Shown here: in pieces, positions 8,327 through 16,420 of the stretch
How the letters are laid out: the number at the start of each line of letters is the position of its first letter
How positions within the stretch are numbered: the first letter of the stretch is position 1
DNA from: JBFKMV01 sp041629655
GTDB taxonomy: Bacteria > Acidobacteriota > Polarisedimenticolia > Polarisedimenticolales > Polarisedimenticolaceae
DNA: 37,789 nucleotides
Reading direction: 5' to 3'
NCBI GenBank assembly: GCA_041629655.1
Contig: JBFKMV010000027.1
Span: 1 to 37,789 of the forward strand
Position numbers and translations under genes: made by a program
Notes under the pieces: model-generated
Told to the model about the DNA's origin: nothing
Seen by the model: only the letters and a program-made list of their open reading frames with translations
Databases searched by the model: none

Positions 8327-9199
8327 CTACTCGAGCACCACCGTCTTGTTCCCGTAGACCAGGACCCGATCGTCGAGGTGCCAGCGGACCGCGCGCGCCA
8401 GCACCAGCTTCTCCAGGTCGCGCCCCTTGCGCACCAGGTCGGCGACCCGGTCGCGGTGGGAACAGCGCACTACATCCTGCTCGATGATCGGTCCCTCGTC
8501 GAGGTCCGCGGTGACGTAGTGCGCGGTGGCGCCGGTCAGCTTGACGCCACGCTCGTAGGCCTGGCGGTAAGGGCGGCTGCCGACGAACGCGGGCAGGAAC
8601 GAGTGGTGGATGTTGATGATCCGGTGGGGGTAGCGCTGGACGAACTCGTCGCTCAACACCTGCATGTAGCGCGCCAGCACGATCAGCTCGATCCTGTAAT
8701 CGGCCAGCAGGGCCAGCTCTTGCCGCTCCTGCTCACGCTTGTTCGCTCGATCGATCGGGAACACGTGGAACGGGACCTCGAACTGCCGCGCCACGCTTTC
8801 CAGGTCCGGGTGGTTGCTGACGATCAGCGCGATCCGGCAGTCCAGCTCCCCGGCGCGCTGCCGCAGCATCAGGTCGTACAGACAGTGGTCGTACTTCGAG
8901 ACGAAGATCGCCACCGGCTTGTCCCGCGGCTGGTAGACCAGCCGCCAGTCCATCCCGAAACGTTCCGCCGTCTCGGCGATGGCGTTCTCGAGCGTGATCC
9001 GGTCGGTGCGCAGCCCCTCCAGATCGAACCGCAGGCGCTGGAAGAACACGCCGGCCACGAGGTCGGCGTGCTGGTCGGAGTCGAGGATGTTCAGGCCGTG
9101 GCCGTAAAGCACCTGGGCCAGCGTGGCCACGATGCCCTTGCGGTCAGGGCAGGACACGAGCAGGATGCCGACCTCGGGTCCGAGATTGCGGTTCGTCAT
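8327..9199 (-). CDS. purU: Formyltetrahydrofolate deformylase PurU
   Basis: 290 residues, the usual family length. It hydrolyses 10-formyl-tetrahydrofolate to formate and tetrahydrofolate, balancing one-carbon pools and supplying formate for purine synthesis. An N-terminal ACT-type regulatory domain spans about 8-85 (VSCPDRKGIVATLAQVLYGHGLNILDSDQH). The formyltransferase-fold domain carries the catalytic Asn-His-Asp set: Asn196 and His198 in INIHHSFLPAF, and Asp234 in ADLDEGPIIEQ. The ATG at 9199 was chosen because the ACT domain starts a few residues later; the longer open frame upstream is antisense to the next gene. It diverges from the gene at 9257 with 57 bases between. Confidence 0.95.
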   Translation of the reverse strand: MTNRNLGPEVGILLVSCPDRKGIVATLAQVLYGHGLNILDSDQHADLVAGVFFQRLRFDLEGLRTDRITLENAIAETAERFGMDWRLVYQPRDKPVAIFVSKYDHCLYDLMLRQRAGELDCRIALIVSNHPDLESVARQFEVPFHVFPIDRANKREQERQELALLADYRIELIVLARYMQVLSDEFVQRYPHRIINIHHSFLPAFVGSRPYRQAYERGVKLTGATAHYVTADLDEGPIIEQDVVRCSHRDRVADLVRKGRDLEKLVLARAVRWHLDDRVLVYGNKTVVLE

Positions 9200-9256
9200 G
9201 GCGGCATTGTACGCTGCGCGGTCCGCGATCGCGGTCTGCAAGGGAGGCAAGACGTC

Positions 9257-10933
9257 TTGACCCTGAGCGCCACGTCGGTTCTGCGCCGGCTGGAAGCCCT
9301 GAAGGATTCGTTTGGCAGCGGCACGGCAGCGGAGAAATCCGAGCTGCTCCAGCGCCTCGAAGGGGAAGCCCTGACCGGCGCGAAGCGGGTGCTGCGGCTG
9401 CACGAGCTGCTCTGCTACTGGCGCGCCTATCCCGAGAACCGCGAGATCCTGGAGCGCGTGGAAGCGATGCTCGAGCGGTTCGACCGCCGCGCCGACCTGC
9501 GGCGGCACCGCGGCGAGCTGGAGGACAGCGGCATCGCCGGGACCGTGCTGTACTTCCGGTTCTACTGGCTGATGGCGATCCGGATCGCCGAGCGCTGGCC
9601 GGAGCTGTTGACGATCGACTGGCGGGACTTCGACGACGCGCCGAAGCTGCTCGAGCTGCTGCACCTGCTGGTCCCCTATTCGGAGAGCCCGGCGCTCGAC
9701 GCGTTCGACAACCCGCCGCGGGAGTGGATCCGCCGCCTCAAGGGACCAAGGGAGACCGACGCGAGCTTCCTGATCCGGCGCTTCGCCGCGCTGCGCCTGC
9801 CGCGGCCGGTGACCGAGCACCTGTACGAGAAGCTGGACGTGCCGGTGCGTCTCGAGCCGGGCCCGGACACGCCCGCCCGCACCCGCGAGAAGTGGGACGG
9901 CGCGCGGGTGGTGTACCAGCGGCGGCCGCCGAGCCGCGGGCGCCCGTCGCTGCGCGAGACGGCGCGGACGGCGAAGTTCCGCGTGCGGAACCTGTCGCCG
10001 CGCCGGGGCCGCGAGGTCATCGACCTGGCCAACGCCGCGATGGTGCCCCGCCACCGCGACCTGCTGGTGTTCCTGCACGCCGACGAGCGGGACGTGCGGA
10101 TGGTGGACTTCGGCGACGGCCTGCAGTTCGCGTGCATCGGGGCGAAGCCCGAGCGGCGACTGATGCTCGAGGCGGTGTACGGCTTCTTGACGCTCAAGAA
10201 CGGCGTGCCGATCGGCTACGTGCTGAACAGCGCGCTGTTCGGGTCGTGCGAGCTGGCCTACAACGTCTTCGACACCTTCCGCGGCGCCGAGGCCGGCACG
10301 ATCTACGCGCGTTTCCTGGCCGCGGTGCACCGGCTGTTCGGCGCCGACTCGTTCACCATCGACCCCTACCAGCTCGGCCACGGCAACCGCGAGGGGCAGC
10401 TCTCCGGGGCGTGGTGGTTCTACTACAAGTTCGGCTTCCGTCCGCGCGACCCGGAGATCCGCGAGCTGGTGCGCCAGGAGCTGCGACGTCTCGAGCGCGA
10501 CCCCGCCTACCGCACGAGCCCCGAGCGGATCGACCGGCTGGCGGCGGACAACATGTACTTCCACCTCGGCCGCCGCCGCTCCGACGTGCTGGGCCGGATC
10601 TCGCTGGGCAACATCGGTCTCGCGGCCAGCCGCTACCTGGCGGAGCGGTTCGGATCCGACCGCGAGCGCGGAATCCGGACCTGCGCCGCCGAGGCCGCGG
10701 AGCTGCTGGGGTTGCGAAGCCTGAAGCGGCTGCCGCCCGGCGAGCGGCTGGCCTGGGAGCGCTGGAGCCCGCTGGTGCTGGCGCTGCCGGGCGTGCGCCG
10801 CTGGAGCGTGACGCAGCGCCGGGCCCTCGCCGCCGTGGTCCGCGCCAAGGGCGGACGGCGCGAATCGGACTTCGTCCGGTTGTTCGATGCCCACCCACGG
10901 TTGCGGCGGGCGATGCTGGAGCTGGCGCGGTAG
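9257..10933 (+). CDS. Conserved protein of unknown function with a possible GNAT-like domain
   Basis: 558 residues. The TTG at 9257 was chosen because AGGGAGG lies 9 bases upstream (9241-9247) and no ATG or GTG fits better. The first 180 residues are helix-rich and charged (RRLEALKDSFGSG to LLHLLVPYSES). The second half has alternating strands and helices with well-formed motifs: FACIGAKPERRLMLEAVYGFL, IGYVLNSALFGSCELAYNVFDTFRG, and the segment near residue 375 reading YQLGHGNREGQLSGAWWFYYKFGF. That last part resembles acetyltransferase-like proteins in layout, but no family name could be assigned. No signal peptide or membrane segment, so probably cytoplasmic. It is convergent with the small Kazal-like gene (7-base gap). 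Confidence 0.75.
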   Translation: MTLSATSVLRRLEALKDSFGSGTAAEKSELLQRLEGEALTGAKRVLRLHELLCYWRAYPENREILERVEAMLERFDRRADLRRHRGELEDSGIAGTVLYFRFYWLMAIRIAERWPELLTIDWRDFDDAPKLLELLHLLVPYSESPALDAFDNPPREWIRRLKGPRETDASFLIRRFAALRLPRPVTEHLYEKLDVPVRLEPGPDTPARTREKWDGARVVYQRRPPSRGRPSLRETARTAKFRVRNLSPRRGREVIDLANAAMVPRHRDLLVFLHADERDVRMVDFGDGLQFACIGAKPERRLMLEAVYGFLTLKNGVPIGYVLNSALFGSCELAYNVFDTFRGAEAGTIYARFLAAVHRLFGADSFTIDPYQLGHGNREGQLSGAWWFYYKFGFRPRDPEIRELVRQELRRLERDPAYRTSPERIDRLAADNMYFHLGRRRSDVLGRISLGNIGLAASRYLAERFGSDRERGIRTCAAEAAELLGLRSLKRLPPGERLAWERWSPLVLALPGVRRWSVTQRRALAAVVRAKGGRRESDFVRLFDAHPRLRRAMLELAR

Positions 10934-10940
10934 CGCCGGA

Positions 10941-11186
10941 TCAGCTCCCGGTGCGTTGGCAGGTCCGCGTGAGCGCGCAGTCCTTCAACGCGTAGCACGC
11001 GTTGGCGTACCACTTCGGGCCCTCGCCGGGCTTAATGCAGACCACCGGGTCCACGTAGTCGAGGCACTGCAGGTTGGGATCGACGTAGCACGGTGGACCG
11101 GGGTCGCCGCCCGGCGCGGCGAACAGCGCGTGAGCGCCCAGACAGACCACGGCCAGCGCGAGCGCGGCCAGCGCGAGCTTCTTCAT
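10941..11186 (-). CDS. Small secreted Cys-rich protein, Kazal-like
   Basis: 81 residues with a typical signal peptide (MKKLALAALALAVVCLGAHALFAA is interpreted as residues 1-24 with cleavage after LFA-A). The mature part of about 57 residues has six Cys. Its spacing, a DPVVC segment followed by WYANAC and later ALKDC, resembles a degenerate Kazal serine protease inhibitor motif (PVC...YxNxC...C). AAGGGAG precedes the ATG. A subtilisin of the same genome lies 3.7 kb away, a possible but unproven target. Kazal assignment is tentative because the reactive-site loop and Cys spacing are not canonical. Confidence 0.65.
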   Translation of the reverse strand: MKKLALAALALAVVCLGAHALFAAPGGDPGPPCYVDPNLQCLDYVDPVVCIKPGEGPKWYANACYALKDCALTRTCQRTGS

Positions 11187-11316
11187 GGCGTGACTCCCTT
11201 GCGACGGGTGAGACCTCGTGTTGCGATCAGTCTAGCCCTGGGCGGCACTCGACCGAAAGCTGGCCTTTGGGATGGGGGCGGTTGGGTTCCCGGACCGGCG
11301 GCCTCCGAATTGGCGG

Positions 11317-11345
11317 TGGCCATCGGCCGGGGGGCGCGGTATAAG
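11317..11345 (+). promoter_or_regulatory. Promoter candidate for the sialidase-like gene
   Basis: TGGCCA (11317-11322) and TATAAG (11340-11345) with a 17-base spacer, placed so that transcription would begin about 37 bases before the ATG at 11389. It sits in the 202-base divergent gap with the Kazal-like gene, for which only a lone TAGACT-like -10 (11229-11234, leftward) is visible. Confidence 0.45.
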
Positions 11346-11388
11346 CCTGGGACTCGGGCCGTTTCCGGCCGATCCAGGAGGAGCAGGC

Positions 11389-13407
11389 ATGACGAGATTC
11401 GGCGGGTTCGCTGCGACCGTACTGTTGCTGCTGTCGCACGTGGCGATGGCAGGCGCGCAAGATCCGGGCGACCGCGAGATCGGCCACCTCGAGCAGCCGG
11501 GCGACCCGCCGGGCCAGGTCGTACGGGCCGACCAGGAGCGCACCGAGTCCGCGCCGGTGGTGCGCGGCAACTTCCAGAGCATCCAGGTCAACACCGATGC
11601 GCTGGGCAACAACATCGTCGGCGACGCCGCCAACGAGCCCTCGATCGCGGTCGATCCCACCAACCCGAGCAACATCGTGATCGGCTGGCGCCAGTTCGAT
11701 ACGATCAGTTCCAACTTCCGCCAGGCCGGTTACGCCTACAGCCACGACGCCGGCGCGACCTGGACCTTCCCCGGCGTGCTCCAGCCGGGCCAGTTCCGCA
11801 GCGACCCCGTGCTGGCGGCCGACTCGCAGGGAACCTTCTTCTACTACAGCCTCAGCTCGGCGACCCAGGCCGAGATGTTCATTTCCACCGACAAGGGCCT
11901 GAGCTGGACCGGCCCGATCTCGGCGCTCGGCGGCGACAAGACCTGGATGGCCACCGACACCACGGGGGGCCCGGGCAACGACCACATCTACACGCTGTGG
12001 AACTCGCAGTTCACCTGCTGCGCGCCGAACACCGACTTCACCCGCTCGACCGACGGCGGCCAGACCTACGACGGCCCGTTCGCGATGCCGTCCAAGCCCA
12101 AGTGGGGCACCGTCGACGTCGGTCCGGACGGCGAGGTGTACGTGATCGGGACGCGGCTGAGCGCGTTCCAGTTCCCCGACCCGCACCTGCTGCTGAAGTC
12201 GTCCAACGCGCGCGACGCCCTGGTCAACCCGAACTTCGAGCAGACCACCGGCATCACGCTGGGCGGCGACACGACCACCGGCGGCAGCCCGAACCCCGGC
12301 GGCCTGATGGGCCAGGTCTGGGTCGCGGTGGACCGCTCGGGCGGCGCCACCCACGGCAACGTCTACGCGCTGGCCTCCGTCGATCCGGCCGGCCCCGACC
12401 CGATGGACGTGATGTTCGCGCGCAGCACCGACGGCGGCGCGAGCTTCGAGACGCCGCTCAGAGTCCACGACGACCCGACCGCGGCCTGGCAATGGTTCGG
12501 CACGATGTCGGTCGCGCCCAACGGGCGGATCGACGTCGTCTGGAACGACACGCGCGCCGACGGCAATCCCCTGACCTCCGAGGTGTTCTACGCCTGGTCG
12601 AGCGACGCCGGCGATACGTGGTCGGAGGCGATCCCGGTCACGCCGGGCTGGAACTCGGTCGTCGGCCATCCCAACCAGAACAAGATCGGCGACTATTACC
12701 ACATGGTCTCGGATCTCACCGGCGCCAGCCTGGCCTACTCGGCCACGTTCAACAACGAGCAGGACGTGTACTTCCTGCGCGTCGGCGACTGCAACGCCAA
12801 CGGGCAGCACGATGCGGACGACATCGCCGGCGGCGCCAGCGAGGACTGCGACTTCAACGGGATTCCCGACGAGTGCCAGGCCGTGGTGGTCTGCCTGACC
12901 TGCGACAGCGACGGGGTCTGCGAGACCGGCGAGGACTGCACCTCGTGCACCACCGACTGCTTCACCGGGCCGACCGGCTGCGGGAACGGCACCTGCGAGC
13001 CGTCGCTGGGCGAGGACTGCCTGTCCTGCCCCGACGACTGCAACGGCCGGCAGAAGGGCAAGCCGTCCAACCAGTTCTGCTGCGGCGACGGCGCCGGCAG
13101 CGGGGCGGTCGGTTGCGCCGACGCCCGCTGTACGTCGAGCGGCTTCGCGTGCAGCGACCTGACGCAGGATCCGAGCTGTTGCGGTGACGGCGCCTGCGAG
13201 GGCACCGAGAACGGGGCGAACTGCGAGGTCGATTGCGGCGCCGGGTTCTGCGGCGACGGAATCTGCGCCGTGGGCGAGGACTGCGTGAGCTGCCCGGGCG
13301 ACTGCGACGGCAAGAGCAAGGGCGCGGCCAGCAAGCAGTTTTGCTGCGGCGACGGGACGCTGCAACCGGCGGAGGGAGACGGCAGCGTCTGCGACGGCAA
13401 CCCGTAA
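11389..13407 (+). CDS. Secreted sialidase-like (BNR/Asp-box) beta-propeller protein with Cys-rich C-terminal repeats
   Basis: 672 residues. The ATG at 11389 follows CCAGGAGGAG and opens a signal peptide ending near AMAGAQ (residue 24). Residues about 80-465 hold at least five Asp boxes of the BNR type: SHDAGATW (118), STDKGLSW (166), STDGGQTY (220), STDGGASF (346) and SSDAGDTW (404). A six-bladed sialidase-like propeller is likely, but no catalytic Arg triad could be confirmed, so glycosidase activity is not claimed. Residues 467-495 (DCNANGQHDADDI...NGIPDEC) form a Ca-binding, dockerin-like loop found in secreted proteins of environmental bacteria. Residues 505-671 are Cys-rich repeats of the form CGDGxCxxGEDCxSCxxDC. 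It stands alone with its own promoter. Confidence 0.85.
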   Translation: MTRFGGFAATVLLLLSHVAMAGAQDPGDREIGHLEQPGDPPGQVVRADQERTESAPVVRGNFQSIQVNTDALGNNIVGDAANEPSIAVDPTNPSNIVIGWRQFDTISSNFRQAGYAYSHDAGATWTFPGVLQPGQFRSDPVLAADSQGTFFYYSLSSATQAEMFISTDKGLSWTGPISALGGDKTWMATDTTGGPGNDHIYTLWNSQFTCCAPNTDFTRSTDGGQTYDGPFAMPSKPKWGTVDVGPDGEVYVIGTRLSAFQFPDPHLLLKSSNARDALVNPNFEQTTGITLGGDTTTGGSPNPGGLMGQVWVAVDRSGGATHGNVYALASVDPAGPDPMDVMFARSTDGGASFETPLRVHDDPTAAWQWFGTMSVAPNGRIDVVWNDTRADGNPLTSEVFYAWSSDAGDTWSEAIPVTPGWNSVVGHPNQNKIGDYYHMVSDLTGASLAYSATFNNEQDVYFLRVGDCNANGQHDADDIAGGASEDCDFNGIPDECQAVVVCLTCDSDGVCETGEDCTSCTTDCFTGPTGCGNGTCEPSLGEDCLSCPDDCNGRQKGKPSNQFCCGDGAGSGAVGCADARCTSSGFACSDLTQDPSCCGDGACEGTENGANCEVDCGAGFCGDGICAVGEDCVSCPGDCDGKSKGAASKQFCCGDGTLQPAEGDGSVCDGNP

Positions 13408-13429
13408 AGTGCGGCGCGACGGGGGGCGC

Positions 13430-13606
13430 TCAGGACGGGATGATCACGTGGTCCGTGCCCTCGCGCTCTTCGCGGTCGAGCTCGCGCAGCAGCCCGTCCA
13501 CGGTCTGCTGGACCAGGGTCTCGACCTCGACGCCCGTGCGGCGCCCCTCGTTGACGTAGGAGCGGTAGGCCTCGTCGGGCAGGTCGACCCAGATGCGGAG
13601 CTTCAT
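13430..13606 (-). CDS. Small ribbon-helix-helix (CopG/MetJ-like) protein
   Basis: 58 residues. An N-terminal strand (KLRIWVDLP) is followed by two amphipathic helices (DEAYRSYVNEGRRTG and VEVETLVQQTVDGLLREL), the layout of ribbon-helix-helix DNA-binding proteins, which act as dimers. GAGG lies about 10 bases before the ATG at 13606; the longer open frame upstream is antisense shadow within the DUF35 gene. It begins 29 bases after the DUF35 stop, so it is likely the last gene of the HMG-CoA synthase operon. No toxin gene adjoins it, so an autoregulator of this operon is as plausible as an orphan antitoxin. Confidence 0.65.
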   Translation of the reverse strand: MKLRIWVDLPDEAYRSYVNEGRRTGVEVETLVQQTVDGLLRELDREEREGTDHVIIPS

Positions 13607-13635
13607 CGCTGTACCTCGCCGCCGTCGAGGCCGGG

Positions 13636-14034
13636 TCAACGGCTCGGGACGGCCTTGTAGCCGTAGCACAGGATCCCGGCCCGGCCCTCGCGGCGGATGC
13701 GGCGGAACTCCAGCGCCACTGCCTGGCCGGGACGTACCTCGGCCGGGTCGCAGTCGGTGACCTGGACCATCAGCCGCGGGCCCTCGGGCACCTCCACCAG
13801 CGCGACGGCGTACGGGACTTCCATGGCGAAGTCCCCCGGGGCGACGTGCACCACGGTCGAGGTGACCACCTTGCCCTTGCGGGACAGCGCCGTCGCCTCC
13901 CACTCCGTTCCGCGACACCCGGGGCAGGCCCGCCGCGCGGGGTAGACGACCTTCTCACAGCTCTTGCAGCGCGCCGCCTCGAGCCGGTAGCGCGCCGGGA
14001 TCTCTCTCCAGTACCTCGGACTCGGCATCGTCAT
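13636..14034 (-). CDS. DUF35 (Zn-ribbon plus OB-fold) protein, acyl-CoA condensation partner
   Basis: 132 residues. An N-terminal rubredoxin-like zinc ribbon has Cys23, Cys26, Cys37 and Cys40 (CxxC-x10-CxxC), followed by an OB-fold (VVTSTVVHVAPGDF to VALEFRRI). In archaea such DUF35 proteins bridge acetoacetyl-CoA thiolase and HMG-CoA synthase so that acetoacetyl-CoA passes between the two active sites through a shared CoA site. The start codon overlaps the thiolase stop as ATGA (14034-14031), showing tight coupling. ATG at 14028 is an alternative start. The gene order HMG-CoA synthase, thiolase, DUF35 fits a three-protein complex. Confidence 0.9.
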   Translation of the reverse strand: MTMPSPRYWREIPARYRLEAARCKSCEKVVYPARRACPGCRGTEWEATALSRKGKVVTSTVVHVAPGDFAMEVPYAVALVEVPEGPRLMVQVTDCDPAEVRPGQAVALEFRRIRREGRAGILCYGYKAVPSR

Positions 14035-15179
14035 ACCCTCTCGAAGATGTGGACCACGGAGCTGGCCCCGGAGCCGCCCATGTTCTGCGCCAGCCCGATC
14101 CGGGCGTTCTTGACCTGTCGCCCCCCGGCCTCGCCGCGCAGCTGCTCGAAGATCTCGATCGACTGGGCGATGCCGCTGGCGCCGACCGGGTGGCCCTTGG
14201 CCTTCAGACCGCCGCTGGTGTTGACCGGAACGCGTCCGCCGAGCGCGGTGAATCCGCTCCTCGCGGCCTCGCCGCCCTTCCCCCGCTCGACGATCCCGAG
14301 CGCCTCGATGCAGCAGATCTCGGCGATCGAGAAGCAGTCGTGCACCTCGGCGAGCTGGAGCTTGCCCGGGTCGGTACCCGACATCTCGTAGGCCCGGAGC
14401 GCGGAGAGCTTGACCGCGTCCAGGAACGCCGGATCCTTGCGCGCGGCCAGCGCCATCGGCGCCGTGGCGAAGCCGCTGCCGAGGATCTTGACCGGCCGGT
14501 CCGTGTACTGCCGGGCCTGGTCCAACGGGCACAGCACCACCGCCGCAGCCCCGTCGCTGACCGGCGAGCAGTGGAGCAATCGCAACGGCTCGGCCACCAC
14601 CGCCGACGTCATCACCTGTTCCAGCGTCAGCTCGCGCGGGAACTGCGCCTTCGGATTCAGCGCGCCGTGCCGGTGGCTCTTGACCGCGACGTGCGCCAGG
14701 TCCTCCTCGGTCGTCCCGTGCGCGTCGATGTGGGCCCGGGCGATCATCGCGTACAGCCCCGGAAAGGTGATGCCGTGGTAGGCCTCGAGCTCCTGGTCCG
14801 CGGCCGTGGCCAGCACGTCGGTCACGTCGGCGCCGTCGTTCATCTTCTCCACGCCCGCCGCGAGCACCAGGTCGCTCATGCCGGAAGCGACCTCCAGGAA
14901 CGCGGTGCGCAACGCCACGCCGCCGGAGGCGCACGCCGACTCGACGCGCGTCGCCGGGACGCCCTCCATCCCGAGCTGCTCGGCCATCAGCGGTCCGAGG
15001 TGCTCCTGGCCCACGAACCGGCCGCCGGACATGTTGCCGACGTAGATCGCGTCGAGGTGATCGACGCCGGCGCTGCCGAGCGCTTCGAGCGCGGCCTCGG
15101 CGAACAGGTCACGCAGGCCGGACTGCCACGACTCGCCGAAGCGCGTCATCCCCGCGCCGACGATGGCTACCTCACGCAT
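14031..15179 (-). CDS. SCP2-type thiolase, probable acetoacetyl-CoA thiolase
   Basis: 382 residues. It condenses two acetyl-CoA to acetoacetyl-CoA in the inferred pathway; the family also includes degradative thiolases. Cys83 (ESACASGG) is the acyl-accepting nucleophile, and His330 (KGHPVGASG) and His280 (EVHDCFSIAE, in place of the NEAF of classical thiolases) complete the active site. This HDCF motif and the length place it in the SCP2/archaeal-type branch. It does not carry the extra loop of classical PhaA/AtoB enzymes. GAGGAGG precedes the ATG at 15179. It lies 16 bases after the HMG-CoA synthase gene and overlaps the DUF35 gene, which is the arrangement of archaeal mevalonate operons. 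Confidence 0.92.
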   Translation of the reverse strand: MREVAIVGAGMTRFGESWQSGLRDLFAEAALEALGSAGVDHLDAIYVGNMSGGRFVGQEHLGPLMAEQLGMEGVPATRVESACASGGVALRTAFLEVASGMSDLVLAAGVEKMNDGADVTDVLATAADQELEAYHGITFPGLYAMIARAHIDAHGTTEEDLAHVAVKSHRHGALNPKAQFPRELTLEQVMTSAVVAEPLRLLHCSPVSDGAAAVVLCPLDQARQYTDRPVKILGSGFATAPMALAARKDPAFLDAVKLSALRAYEMSGTDPGKLQLAEVHDCFSIAEICCIEALGIVERGKGGEAARSGFTALGGRVPVNTSGGLKAKGHPVGASGIAQSIEIFEQLRGEAGGRQVKNARIGLAQNMGGSGASSVVHIFERV

Positions 15180-15195
15180 CGCATCCTCCTCGGGA

Positions 15196-16242
15196 TCACT
15201 CGTTGACGATGATCTTCTCGCGCAGCTTGGCGTACTCGCCGTAGGTCAGATGTTGGTGCTTTTCGTCCAGCATCGACCGGACGGTTCGCCCCGCTTTGCG
15301 ACGTTCCGGCAGCAGCTTCGTCGCGCGCAGCGCGAACGAGTCGCTGCCCGCACCCGAGCCGAACGACGTGATCAGGATCAGGTCGTCGGGCGCGGCGACG
15401 TCGAGCACCGCGGCGAGGCCCGTCGGCGACGAGCCGGAGTAGGTGTTGCCCATCGTGGGAACCACCCAGCCCGTTTCGATCTGCTCCCTGTTGAATCCCA
15501 GCGCTTTGCCGACCTGGAACGGGAACTTCCCGTTGGGCATGTGGAACACCACGTGCCGGAAGTCCGCCGGCTTGAGGCCGGTGCGCTCCATCAGCCGCCG
15601 CGACGCGGCCTGCACGTGCTTGAAGTAGGCCGGCTCCCCGGTGAAGCGCCCGCCGTGCCGCGGGTAGAACTCGCCCTCGCGGCGCCAGAAGTCGGGCGTG
15701 TCGCTGGTGTAGCTGTAGGTGTCGACGACGTCGGCCAGCGTGCCGGTCTTGCCGAACACGAACGCCGCGCCGCCGGCCGAGGCCGAGTACTCCAGCGCAT
15801 CGTTGGGCGCGCCCTGGGACGTGTCGGCGCCGACCGCCAGCGCGTACTCGACGCGGCCCGATTCGACCAGCCCCAGCGCCACGAACATCGCCTCGGTGCC
15901 GGCCTTGCAGGCGAACTCGAAGTCCGCCACGTGCACTTCGGGGCCGATGCCGAGCGCCTCGATCAGCACGGTGCCGCTGGGCTTGACGGCGTAGGGGTGG
16001 GACTCGGAGCCGACGTACGCGGCGCCGATCTGCTGCGGGTCGATCCCGGCGCGCTCGATCGCATCGCGAGCGGCGGCGACGGAGATCGTGATCGTGTCTT
16101 CATCCGCGCCGGGGACGGATTTCTCTTCGAGCAACAGCCCGTTGCGGATCGTCTCCGGGTCCTTGCCCCACTGTCGCGCGATGACCTCGGTCGTGATCCG
16201 TTTGCGTGGGATGTACGCGCCGTAGCCGACGATGCCCGCCAT
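15196..16242 (-). CDS. Archaeal-type hydroxymethylglutaryl-CoA synthase
   Basis: 348 residues, the length of archaeal HMG-CoA synthases and shorter than the roughly 390-residue Firmicutes MvaS. It joins acetyl-CoA and acetoacetyl-CoA to HMG-CoA, the committed carbon skeleton of the mevalonate pathway. Catalytic residues are Glu80 (YVGSESHPYAVKPSG), Cys112 (FEFACKAGTEA) and His234 (VFHMPNGKFP). GAGGAGG precedes the ATG at 16242. It is the first gene of the operon with thiolase, DUF35 and ribbon-helix-helix genes. No HMG-CoA reductase is in the window, so use for mevalonate is an inference; another HMG-type condensation is possible. Confidence 0.9.
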   Translation of the reverse strand: MAGIVGYGAYIPRKRITTEVIARQWGKDPETIRNGLLLEEKSVPGADEDTITISVAAARDAIERAGIDPQQIGAAYVGSESHPYAVKPSGTVLIEALGIGPEVHVADFEFACKAGTEAMFVALGLVESGRVEYALAVGADTSQGAPNDALEYSASAGGAAFVFGKTGTLADVVDTYSYTSDTPDFWRREGEFYPRHGGRFTGEPAYFKHVQAASRRLMERTGLKPADFRHVVFHMPNGKFPFQVGKALGFNREQIETGWVVPTMGNTYSGSSPTGLAAVLDVAAPDDLILITSFGSGAGSDSFALRATKLLPERRKAGRTVRSMLDEKHQHLTYGEYAKLREKIIVNE

Positions 16243-16278
16243 GTCCGCCTCCTCGCAATACCGCGTTGCGTGAGACGA

Positions 16279-16284
16279 ATTCTA
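16279..16284 (-). promoter_or_regulatory. Candidate -10 element upstream of the HMG-CoA synthase operon
   Basis: TAGAAT read leftward, five of six bases matching the sigma70 -10 consensus, 36 bases before the ATG at 16242. No good -35 element stands 16-18 bases further out, so an activator may be needed or the call may be wrong. Confidence 0.3.
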
Positions 16285-16402
16285 CCGGCCACGCCGGCGC
16301 GCGGCGGCCGCTCATCGCGCCCGTTCGGATCTACTTTGTCGCGGTCTGCGGCCGGTTCCGGCGGAAGGACGCGGACGGCAATGGAGTAAGGCGCTCGGGT
16401 TT

Positions 16403-16420
16403 CTGATGCAAATGCATCAG
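16403..16420. promoter_or_regulatory. Perfect palindrome overlapping the pgl stop codon, upstream of the HMG-CoA synthase operon
   Basis: Arms CTGATGCA (16403-16410) and TGCATCAG (16413-16420) flank a two-base centre. The block is AT-rich compared with its surroundings and lies about 160 bases upstream of the HMG-CoA synthase ATG, overlapping the TGA of pgl at 16417-16419. It could be an operator for the operon or part of a 3' hairpin of the export operon; no T tract follows on the pgl strand, so intrinsic termination is less likely. Confidence 0.45.

Noticed and set aside
13430..13606. Toxin-antitoxin module
   Set aside because: The ribbon-helix-helix protein could be an antitoxin, but no toxin-like gene adjoins it.
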